Origin: Drosophila persimilis
Lineage: Eukaryota > Arthropoda > Insecta > Diptera > Drosophilidae
DNA: 64,000 bases
Assembly (NCBI RefSeq): GCF_003286085.1
Contig: NW_020825312.1
Location: 3,038,001-3,102,000, forward strand
Direction: 5' to 3'
Made by a program: the position numbers and the translations under genes. The notes under the pieces were generated by a model. That model saw nothing but the letters and a program-made list of their open reading frames with translations. It was not told the origin of the DNA and made no database searches. Of this stretch, positions 21,008 to 29,791 are shown piece after piece; positions within the stretch are counted from its first letter, which is position 1, and each line of letters begins with the position of its first letter.

Positions 21008-21470
21008 TTAGCCCCACGCCTGATTCTTGCAGTAGTAAAGCACCAGCTTGCCATTTGTCCCGTGGCAGTCGTACAGGTTTTTGATTATCTGATCCGGAGC
21101 AGGTGCAAACGTCTGATTGACATACAGGAACTGCAAAACAGACAATGGTGTGATTAATCAAGCAACGAAATGCTTACTTCGGGCTGGTGTGGTGGTACTC
21201 ACAATTTGCTCAGTGGCGTCCAGCTTGAGGTATTTGTGTATGAACTTTTGAATCCAGCTGACTGTCTTGTTGGGGTCCACGGTCCAGGTGCGCTTCTTAA
21301 TGATTGGCACATTGCCTGTAGCGTTTAGCAAAACACATACTGATACGAAATGAATTCAGAGATTAAACAAATGAATGTGGGTCCGGCAACTTTTTCTTAC
21401 TCTTTGCAGCGTCCTTGTCGGTGGCGTTGGTAGTTGATAAGCTGGCCTGGTTCTCCTCCGCGTCAGCCAT
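21008..21470 (-). CDS. Atg12: Atg12, ubiquitin-like autophagy conjugation protein
   Basis: Exons 21470-21401, 21315-21203, 21130-21008; 306 nt, 101 residues. It starts [14 protein letters not shown] and ends YYCKNQAWG: the C-terminal Gly is the conjugation residue, with the canonical Ala-Trp-Gly end. Core ubiquitin fold: [61 protein letters not shown]. Atg12 is activated by Atg7 and Atg10 and joined to Atg5 to form the E3-like complex that lipidates Atg8. The N-terminal extension is short, as in flies. Head-to-head with Kri1 (405 bp between start codons). Confidence 0.97.
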
Positions 21471-21539
21471 TGGTCCGGAATGTTGTTAAGTATTTGTTTT
21501 TTTTGCGAATATGGACCGAAATAGCAAAATAAATATAAT

Positions 21540-21600
21540 ATAATCTTGTGACCAGATATCGATCACACTATCGATAAAAGAGACAAAATATTTGTATTAT
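21540..21600. promoter_or_regulatory. double DRE between Atg12 and Kri1
   Basis: Two TATCGAT cores within 20 bp (around 21557 and 21570; the second reads TATCGATAA) and a GATCACACT remnant resembling motif 1. Likely the DREF-type promoter of Atg12, perhaps bidirectional. Confidence 0.55.
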
Positions 21601-21815
21601 TTTAATAATCAAATTATCAGTCTGTGGGGACATTTATGAGTTAGTACATATTATACGATTAAACTAACTGATTTTGCTAAAATATTTGACTTATATAAGT
21701 GCTTCCTCGACATTCCATGGTGTCTGTCACTTAAAAGTCACAGTATGTATTCGTCATCTCTAGCTGATAACGATAAAAAAAACATCTGCGGTTGAAACGT
21801 ACAATCGGACTGAAA

Positions 21816-21821
21816 CACGTG
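21816..21821. promoter_or_regulatory. CACGTG E-box before Kri1
   Basis: Canonical Myc/Max E-box 55 bp upstream of the Kri1 ATG, probably at or just after the transcription start. In flies Myc acts on ribosome-biogenesis genes through such promoter-proximal CACGTG sites. Confidence 0.55.
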
Positions 21822-21875
21822 TGGATTTATATTCATATATTTTGATTAAACAAACCACAAAATAAGCCTATAACT

Positions 21876-24676
21876 ATGAGCGGTAGACTATTTGATGGAT
21901 CGGAAGACGAGGCTGACGACCTGCAGTTAACGACCAACCAGGACTATGCCAAGACGTACAACATTCTGCGCAAGAAAGAGCTGCTTCAAAAATGTAACTT
22001 ACAATTCTCTCCACTGATCATTAAAAGTTAACGTTTTGATTGTTACTTAAAGATAAAGATCGCGGCCTGGATGTGTCCGAGTCCGAGTTCGACAGTGACA
22101 GCGAATCATCGGAGGAGGATGAGGTGGATCCCCAATTCGATCAAGACTTCTTCAAGACACTCTCTTCGCTGAAGAGCAAAGATCCACGAATATACGACAA
22201 GGAAACGCGTTTCTTCAACGAGTCCGAGGACGAAGACAACAAAGATGAGCAAACAAAAAAGAAAAAGTCCAGCAAGCCCAAGCCGGTCACATTGAAGGAC
22301 TACGAACGAAAGGTTATTCTCGAGCATAATGGCAAGTTTGAGAGCTCCGATGACGAGCAACAGCAGAAGGAGGAGGAGGAGTTTGAGCGGGCACAGTCAC
22401 CCACTGCAGTGGAGGAAGAGCGACGCCTAAAGGCAGAGTTTAGTAAGGTAATGAGCCAGGAGGACAACGGAGAAGAGGAGGAGTTCGGTGGCATATTTAA
22501 GAAACGTACCAAGACTAAAGAGCAAACGGATGCGGAAGAGGCGGATTTTGCCAAGTGGCTGACGGGCCAACAGACAAAGATTGAACAGAATGACAAAGAG
22601 CAGCTGGAACCCCTGAAGGAATACTGGAGCAGCAACAAGCTGACGCAGGGCGAGTGTTTCCTCAGGGACTATATTCTCAGCAAGGGATACGCCAACACAG
22701 ATGCCTCGGAGATACCCACCTACGATGAGATTGTGGGCGACAATGCCCCGCTGTCCGAGGACGAGCAGGAACTGGAGAAGCAGGCCGAGTTTGAGCAAAA
22801 GTACAATTTCCGATTCGAGGAACCAGATGCAGAGTTTATCAAGCGTTATCCTCGCACCGTAGAGCAATCGATTCGTCGCACAGACGACAAGCGGAAGGAG
22901 AAGCGCAAGGAGGTAAAGGAGCGCAAGGAGCAGGAGAAACAGCAGAAAATGAAGGAACTGGATCTGATCAAGGACATGAAGCGCAAGGAAATCGAGGAGA
23001 AAATTCGCAAGCTGAAAGCAGTTACGGGCAACGATGAGCTGGGATTCAGGGACGAGGAACTGGAGGAGGACTTTGATCCGGCAGCCCACGATCGTCGCAT
23101 GCAAGAGTTGTTCGACGATGAGTACTACAACGTCGATGAAGGCGAAGAGAAGCCAGAGTGCCCCTCGGATATTGACGAATTGACTCTGGAGGACTGGGAC
23201 AACTATGACCCCAGGAAACTGAATGAAATGGATCACGATGATGTCGAGCACTGTGAAGATGATGATTTCAACATGGACTGCGACTACGATCCATCAACGT
23301 CGAAGCAGCAACTGCAGCAGGAGCTGATCGAGAACACACGCGGTCGCAAGGGTCGCAAAGGGCGACGCAATCGTTTCATGGAGATGATTCAGGCGGAGAA
23401 GCCAGCCTTTAACCCCGAAGAAGAGAAGACCTACGGCGAATACATCGACGAGTACTATCAACTGGACTGCGAGGACATAGTCGGGGACCAGCCGTGCCGC
23501 TTTAAGTACGTCGAGACCACACCGAACGACTTCGGCCTGACCATCGAAGAGGTGAGTAGAGTTCAGAGGTTTCATTTGGGATCTAGTGCTCACTTTCCGG
23601 CGACTTACTTGCAGATCTTGCTGGCCAAAAACAAGGAGCTCAACCAATGGGCTAGTCTCAAAAAGGCAGTGCAGTTCAGACCAGAGCATGTGGAAAAAAA
23701 GGAGCAACGTTTATACAAAATGAAGGCCAAGAACGAAGATCTCAAGCGAAAGATATTCAAGAGTCTGTATGGGGATGAGGGGTGAGTGTCTGGCTTCAGT
23801 CTTCCATCGATGCAAATCTCAAAGCAAATTATTTTCAGTTCCGATGATGAGGATCAGCCAGCTGGGGAGAGTCCCCAACCGGCCGCACCTGCTGACACGA
23901 GCAGTGTGTCTGCAACAGCAGCTGCTCAAGTCCCCACTGAGGGCCTGTCCAAATCGAAGAGAAAACGTTTGAAACGTAAGGCAGCAGCAGCAGTTGCAGG
24001 GATTCCCAAACAGATCGCAAAGGATAACGATAATGAAGTGAATGATTCAGAGAGCCGAAGGGAACAAGATGAACCTGCCACAAAAAAGAGCAAGGAAGTG
24101 GAAGATCAAACACCCAACGAAGTCGAGAAGCAGCAGCAGCAGCAGCAGCAGCAGGAAAATAAAACTAAGACAAATAATGCTGTTGGTAAAAACCAAAAGT
24201 CCCCCAAAACAGTGACTAAAGCTAGGCCAGCACAAAATCAGAGTCCAAAAGGCTCAACAGCAGAAAAATCAAATGGCAATAACCCATTTAATAGGAATCA
24301 AAATCAAGCGAAGCCTCGAGCCCAGGCGGCAGTCAAAAACTTCCAAGGTAAACGGAAGCAAGGGTTAAATGCATCCTCTGATGGCAATCCCTTCCAAGGC
24401 AAAGAGAGAAAGGCGCCAAATGCACCAACAGGGACCAGTCCCTTCAAAGGCAAACAGAATCAAGCGACAAGTCCGTCATCTGGTGCGAATCCATTTAAAA
24501 AATCAAACCAGAAGTCTGGAGAAAGACCATTCCCAGCAAAGAAGACGAACAACTTCAAAGCAAAAAGCAGGACAGACACGAATCCCAGTGGAATAACCGA
24601 CGATCGCCTGAAGGCCTATGGCATAAATCCCAGAAAGTTCCACAAAAGGGAAAAGTATGGAAAAAAGGATAACTAA
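21876..24676 (+). CDS. Kri1: KRI1 homolog, ribosome-biogenesis factor
   Basis: Exons 21876-21993, 22053-23551, 23615-23781, 23839-24676; 2622 nt, 873 residues. Kri1 is a nucleolar partner of Krr1 needed for 40S/18S maturation. Seen: N-terminal MSGRLFDGSEDEADDL; long acidic and Glu/Lys stretches; the Kri1 core (RYPRTVEQSIRRTDDKRKEK, KMKELDLIKDMKRKEIEEKI); a second acidic block; and the conserved Kri1 C-domain (GEYIDEYYQLDCEDIVGDQP, CRFKYVETTPNDFGLTIEE, LNQWASLKKAVQFRPEHVEK). The last exon encodes a low-complexity basic tail with polyQ (about 24130-24155) and NPFxGK-type repeats. The 63-nt third intron is stop-free and a multiple of three, so its retention would add 21 residues in frame. The stop is 117 bp from the convergent Def8 stop. 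Confidence 0.94.
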
Positions 24677-24793
24677 GGCCAGGCCAGCGTAAGGATCACA
24701 ATAATAGCAATAATAATATATTTTCTAGTTACATCTTATGTACATACGATTCACATATTAAAAGACTTGAACAGACACAAGCGGTACAAGCGA

Positions 24794-26293
24794 CTACTCC
24801 ACCACATCGGGATGACCCTCAGGCACAACTTTGGCATCTTCCGTGCTGTTCATTCTATCGAGCTGCAGTCGGCGCTCCTGGATGCGGACACACTTTGGAC
24901 ATATCATGTTCTTGCGCGTGAGGCACACTCTGTGGTAAATGGAGTTGCATTGGTCGCACTTGATGCAGCCGTCGTCGAAGGGGAAGATCACTTCGTTGTT
25001 GCTGCAAATCTCGCAAATGTACGCCTTGGCCAGGCACATGTCGCAGGACCGAATATGGTCACCGAATGCCCTGAAGACACCCTGCAGAAACTCCGTCAAG
25101 GCGCCGGACTCCACTTGAGTAAGGTCGCTCAGCGAGTAGAACTCATTGGACTGGGCCAAGTGGCGTCTGCCGGCCATCTGCTGCTCCACCAGCTTCTGTT
25201 CCATGGCCAGCTTGCAGGCAGCCAGATAGTGGCGCATGTGAACGAGATTTTGGCGCAGTTTCTTCACGGCACAGAGCTTCTCGACGAACACAAACAGCTT
25301 CGGATTGTCCTCCTCCAGTCGTATCAGCGCCCTGTCCAGGAACAGCCGGATCTCCTGCAACGCCGCCCGAGACACCCGTCGGGGAGAGAAGTCCCAGTTG
25401 TGGATTATGCGAGCAGGCACGAAGCAATTGTCGTTCCAGTTGCACGAGGGGCAGTAGTAGAGGCCACTGTAGTCGCACAGCCGCGGCTCAATCCAAGAGC
25501 TCTCTGAAAGATTGATGCGAAATCTGAATAAACGGAAATCCATGTGCTGGACTCGTTAGAGCCACTCACTCAAGTTCAGCAGCGTTTCGCACTCGGCACA
25601 CTTGTAGTTCTGGGCAGCCAGTCCTATCTCGGGGCAGATCTCCGATATGGGGTGCTGTCGCTCCGAGACCAGGACGTTGGCACACACCCTCTTGACATTG
25701 TCGATGCACTTCTGGTGCACCAAGTAGCCGCAGTCGCTGCATATGTACGAGGCCTGCACCACACTCCAGATAATCGCTGTGCAGTGGTCACAGTAGAAGC
25801 GCTTGGCGGCGACCTGAAGCCTGTTTTTCCTGCCGTGCGGGTGGTGCGGCACAAAGTGGTGACCCACCACGGCCTTGATGGCATTCATGAGCACCACATC
25901 CGACGCCAGAGCCTGGGCCTCCTCCAGCTCTTGCAGCGAGTAGCGGAGGTCCACCAAATGGCGGACCAGCCAGCGTCTCTCCTCGCTGCACTCTTCGCTG
26001 AGCAGCACCAGATCGCGGCAGTGGGCGATGGCTGCATTCAAGTCCTGCAGGTTGGCATCGGACGTGAAGATCAGCCGCCACTGCTCCTTCACCAGCGACG
26101 CGGGTATGGGCAGCGCCTTGTATTCCCCCTGTGGCGCACTCTCCTCGGACGCAGATCCAACTGTTGCAGTGGGCGTGGGCGAACGGGTGGACGCCTGCGA
26201 GTGCAGGTAGCTGGACGCAGTGCTGGCGCTCTCGTTGATGAAGTTCGCCACTGTTCCCGGAATGTTGGTGAGACTGTCACGCCAGGAGCTCAT
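24794..26293 (-). CDS. Def8: DEF8-family protein (C1 zinc finger plus Rubicon-homology domain)
   Basis: Exons 26293-25570 and 25503-24794; 1434 nt, 477 residues, the usual DEF8 length. MSSWRDSLTN starts it, and an upstream in-frame TTG is not used. Layout: a Ser/Thr-rich N-terminus; a helical segment; a C1-type zinc finger (~155-210: HHFVPHHPHGRKNRLQ, FYCDHCTAIIWSVVQ, YICSDCGYLVHQKC); then a long Rubicon-homology/zinc-binding region (CAECETLLNL, YYCPSCNWNDNCFVPAR, CDMCLAKAYICEICSNN, CIKCDQCNSIYHRVC, MICPKC). Mammalian DEF8 acts with PLEKHM1 in lysosome positioning via Rab7-type effectors, so a lysosome/endosome role is inferred here. The promoter is split by a transposon (separate entry). Confidence 0.85.
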
Positions 26294-26356
26294 TTTGGAC
26301 CCAAACAAACGACAACAACAACAGACAAAGCTAAAACAATGCTATTGGGTGGAGAA

Positions 26357-26380
26357 TAGTGTGACCGCGGATTTATTGAT
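26357..26380 (-). promoter_or_regulatory. Def8 proximal promoter: motif 1 plus DRE-like box (module D, part 1)
   Basis: On the minus strand: ATCAATAAATCCGCGGTCAC followed by ACTA. CGGTCACACTA matches motif 1; ATCAATAA is a one-base variant of the DRE. It lies 65-85 bp before the Def8 ATG. Confidence 0.7.
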
Positions 26381-27322
26381 AAAACGAGGGGGAACGTTGT
26401 GAGTTGCTGCGGACACCGCAACTCTACAGTTATACCCGATACTAAGTCAGTATGGCTCTCCTCCGGCAGACGCCGCTAATATTGAACGACACGACAAAGA
26501 GTGCGTGCGAGAGAGACAGAAAATCAGGCTGAGCGTGAAGTCGGGCGCTGCGTAGCCACTGCAAATTGATTTGTTCCTTTTGGCTATAAAAATTATCTGA
26601 TGTGATCCAGATTCAGCAATCTGATAGATATGGTCGTTATCTATGATTCTGCGTTTTTAGTTTTCTCGAATCTGCAATATTGTGGATGCAACAGATTTTC
26701 GTCCTTTGTGGGGGCGGAAGGGGGTGGGGCGAAATTCTGAGATATACGTTTTATAGTGAGATCTAACAGAAGTGCGGATACCAAATTTGGTTACTCTAGC
26801 CTTAATAGTGTCTGAGATGTGTGGATGCCCCAGATTTTCGTCCTTTGCGGGGGCGGAAGGGGGTGTGGCGAAATTGTGACACAAAACGGTCAAGGTCAAG
26901 ATTTTGCACTCTAGAACATATAGAACATTCATATCCTCTACGATTCTGCGTTTTCAGTTTTCTCGTATCTTTGAATTTGTGGATGCCACAGATTTTCGCC
27001 CTTTGTGGGGGCGGAAGTGGGCGGGGCGAAGTTCTGAAATATTTTTGTAGCAGTGACATTAGACAGAAGTCTGGATCCAAAACATCGTTGATCTAGCTTT
27101 TATAGTCTTTGAGCACCAGGCGCTGAAGGGGACGGACAGACGGACGGACGGACAGACGGACAGACGGACAGACAGACAGGGCTCAATCGACTCGGCTATT
27201 GATGCTGATCAAGAATATATATACTTTATGGGGTCGGAAACGATTCCTTCTGGACGTTACACACATCCACTTTTACCACAAATCTAATATACCCCAATAC
27301 TCATTTTGAATATCGGGTATAA
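26381..27322 (-). mobile_element. non-autonomous Helentron of DINE-1/INE-1 (mini-me/SGM-like) type
   Basis: About 940 bp, read on the minus strand. The 5' end is TTATACCCGATATTC, with its inverted counterpart TATCGGGTATAA near the 3' end (26430-26443). Inside are a TATATATA segment and a (GTCY)n microsatellite (27127-27180) around the conserved GTTTCCGACCCCATAAAG core. Three diverged direct repeats follow (next entry). The 3' end has a hairpin (GAGTTGCGG...GCAGCAACTC, 26401-26424) and then CGTTCCCCCTCGTTTT. This order is that of DINE-1-type elements: subterminal inverted repeats, microsatellite core, 3' hairpin, no target duplication. It has no coding capacity. Confidence 0.8.
26641..27050 (-). 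repeat. three direct repeats inside the Helentron
   Basis: Units at about 26645-26755, 26815-26890 and 26942-27048 share the GATTCTGCGTTTT, TTGTGGATGC, AGATTTTCG and CCTTTGTGGGGGCGGAAG blocks. The middle unit lacks the first block. DINE-1-type elements commonly carry variable-number internal repeats here. Confidence 0.75.
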
Positions 27323-27405
27323 AAAATATACCGTCCGACCGAAATATACCGAAACATACCGCCTCATTTTCAAAATATACCGTAAATATACTGACGAAGT
27401 CAGTT
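27323..27405 (-). promoter_or_regulatory. displaced GTATATTT array of the Def8 promoter (module D, part 2)
   Basis: On the minus strand: CAGTATATTTACGGTATATT, TGAAAATGAGGCGGTATGTT, TCGGTATATTTCGGTCGGAC, GGTATATTTT. It ends exactly at the transposon. It continues seamlessly into 26380-26357 if the element is removed, giving the same order as module A. Confidence 0.7.
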
Positions 27406-27919
27406 GGGGAACAGTGCTGCTCGATTTCACGGCACATGAGTCTGGCCCATACAAATTAATGTTGCCAGCAGCATAAAACGTCAGTATGGAATGTAAGATA
27501 AATTGTTGAGGGGAAAAAAGACATTGTGGCGAGGAAAAATCCCAGAGAAAATCCCAAAAAAGTCCCAACAACTTGAGCGCCAAATAGAAATTGTTTGAAT
27601 GTGAATCATCGATGTTTTTTCTCAAACATCGATGTTTTTAGATTTCATTAGATTTACAATGGAAGAATCTTCTAGGCCATTTACACTATTATGAATATGC
27701 TTGATCTAATGATGAAATTAGTTTAAAGTATTAACTGGAAGGATTTAGATTTGCTCCTTTTTCCTCAGCAATAAGCAGAACAAGGATAAAACATTAGGAA
27801 AACAGCCATAACTAAAAACCAAAAACTCAATAACTAAACGTAGTGTAAAAAGGGTTTTAATAATTCGTAAATTTTATGTTTCAGTGTTTACAAAAATCAC
27901 AAAGTTTTTTTTACTTAGT
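27406..27919. other. intergenic A/T-rich stretch upstream of Def8
   Basis: No coding frame. CATCGATGTTTTT is repeated at about 27608-27638. Nothing else recognised. Confidence 0.45.
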
Positions 27920-28120
27920 TCAATAAAAATCAAAAATAATAATTATACAATAAAAATCAAGAATAATAATTAATCAGTAAAAATCCAAAATAATAATTAT
28001 CCAATAAAAATCAAGAATAAGAATTATACAATAAAAAAAAAAATAAAAATAATAAATATATAATAAATGTTTTCCTCCAAAAATTATAATTATTCAATAA
28101 AAATCAAAAATAATAATATA
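27920..28120 (+). repeat. about 31-bp A/T-rich tandem array
   Basis: At least five diverged units built on AATAAAAATCAAGAATAATA followed by ATTATACA, starting at about 27921, 27951, 27980, 28010 and 28097, with an A-rich interruption around 28033-28065. Confidence 0.75.
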
Positions 28121-28145
28121 TATGTACATATGTATATAAATAATA

Positions 28146-28177
28146 GGCCTGGAGCTCATTTTGGACCTAGGCAAACA
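28146..28177 (-). repeat. relic copy of the Def8 start region
   Basis: The segment around GGAGCTCATTTTGGACC with following AAACAA also occurs at 26284-26310, where it spans the Def8 ATG (CAT on plus). Seventeen bases are identical without gap and the flanks are similar. It could be a small duplication or an older displaced start. Confidence 0.45.
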
Positions 28178-28184
28178 AAAAAAT

Positions 28185-28615
28185 TCCAGCTGGTGGCGCC
28201 AGTGCTAAATGGCCCCTTTCTTAAAGCGCCATCTATTAGGGTTCACGGAATTTTCAGATAATTTCCCTTTTAAAGCTCCTTCTATCGGTCAACTTCTTGC
28301 AAAGCTGTTCCTAGTATTCAGGGAATTTTGAGACAATTTCCCTCTCCCAAAGCGCCACCTATGTGTCAACATTCTGTTAAGCTGTTCTTTGTGTTCGGAG
28401 AAATGTCAAACAATTTCCCTTTCTTTAACTGTTCTTAGCTTGCTTAACTGTTCCTAGTATTAAGGAATATTTCAGAAAATGTCCCTTTCTTAAAGCGCCT
28501 TCTATGAGTCAAAATCCTGTCCACCTGTGCTTAGTATTCACGTAAAAGCCCCTTATATATTTCGAACATCCTGTCTAACTGTTCCTAGTATTCAGGGGAA
28601 TTTCCAAAACAGTAA
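28185..28615 (+). repeat. degenerate ~80-bp tandem array with CTCF-like sites
   Basis: Five to six diverged units built on TTTCCCTTTCTTAAAGCGCC, then ATCTAT, GTCAACATCCTGTTAAGCTG and TTCCTAGTATTCAGGGAATT. Units start at about 28215, 28265, 28339, 28421, 28485 and 28542. GCGCC cores at 28226 (GCGCCATCT), 28352 (GCGCCACCT) and 28495 (GCGCCTTCT) resemble the complement of the Drosophila CTCF core AG(G/A)(G/T)GGCGC. CTGGTGGCGCCAG lies at 28182-28194. Confidence 0.65.
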
Positions 28616-28620
28616 TAGAT

Positions 28621-29682
28621 GTCGCTTATGTACATAAGGAAAAAATATGCAAGAGTTGCCGTTGCTCAATTAATTAGGACTACGAGAATTGCAAATCAGC
28701 ATCCATTCAGACCTAAAGATCGAATTATTTAATACTCATTTGGGAATTGTTATTCGAGATCGATAAATTAAATGGTCTAAAAACAATAAAACGCCAACGG
28801 CCATCAGATCACGCATCAGGTTTCGACTCTGGAAAGATTCTGGCGGTAGGTTTATGGATTTCATTTAATAAAACTCCATTCTGGTTAAACATTCGACTGA
28901 TTCGTCGAACATATCACCTATTCATGGAGTTGCCTCACTTTAAAAGTCTCTTTGCTGCTATATTGAAGGGGCTTAAAGAACAATGCTTGGATGTCGTCAG
29001 TCCGGGTCCGGTGACAGCATATTTGTAATTTCAGGAATTTGCTCATTTATTTATTGTGCAGGAGGCGTTGGCTATTAACAATATTATCAACAAATGAGTT
29101 CATTATAATAAAAGTAGACTGTGAACATTCCTTACGGATTAGCTGGTGATCTGATACAAAAAATATGCTTTAGGATTGCAGAGTAGGGTGCCTTACCAGT
29201 ACCAAATGGATATATATATGTATATAACATCATTCCACTTCGCCCAATGTATGCTGCTTTAACGTCCTTTTCAACATTTTATTCCTTTTTTTTTCTCAAA
29301 TCAGATTAAATGGATAAAAATCTAAAATTAACAAATATCGATCGCCCGGAGAAACGAATTGTAGATTTTCACCACTTCAGGAAGAAGTAGTAAACGGCCA
29401 TATTTTTTTGGAACAAAATCAACTAATTAAGATGAAATCTCAAGCTAAAACTTGGTGGGGAATTCAAATGATTTCTTCGTTTTATCTCTATAAACGCCTC
29501 AGAATCAAGGCTAATCGTCTTGTGTCAATGCTAATTAGGCTGTATTTAGCGACCCAATATGGAATTGTTGTGCAACAATTTCAGAACTGCTATTCGAGAT
29601 CGATAAACGGTGCTTTGAAAACAGATATAAACCCTGCTAGTCTGGGCATAAAAATCGTAACGACTTCTCCTCTGGAGATCTG
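28621..29682. other. gene-poor stretch with a duplicated TATTCGAGATCGATAAA
   Basis: The 17-mer TATTCGAGATCGATAAA occurs at 28751-28767 and 29591-29607, each preceded by GGAATTGTT, indicating an old local duplication. A 93-codon plus-strand frame (28747-29028) has no recognisable family and is not called. Confidence 0.4.
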
Positions 29683-29791
29683 TTAATCAGGTTTCTCCGG
29701 GGCAATAAAATCAACGAAAGTGTCGCCGATTGCGAGCCAGATAAAGGGCTCTTCATGGGCGATCCACAGATCCCCATTCTCGCCAAGATCT
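29683..29791 (-). CDS. orphan exon-like segment (possible terminal exon)
   Basis: On the minus strand an acceptor TTTTCAATTATAG is followed by one base and 35 codons to TAA: DLGENGDLWIAHEEPFIWLA, IGDTFVDFIAPEKPD. The composition (Trp, Gly-Asp, acidic) looks coding and unlike its A/T-rich surroundings. No upstream partner exon or family was found. It may be a real last exon of a distant minus-strand gene or a gene relic. Confidence 0.3.

Noticed and set aside
22427..23251. 274-codon minus-strand frame opposite Kri1
   Set aside because: Leu/Val-rich antisense of Glu/Lys codons in Kri1; no start context, splice signals or family signature.
27127..27180. Regular GACGGACA repeats considered as a CRISPR-like or regulatory array
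   Set aside because: They are the (GTCY)n microsatellite that is a standard part of DINE-1/mini-me-type elements; no spacers, eukaryotic context.
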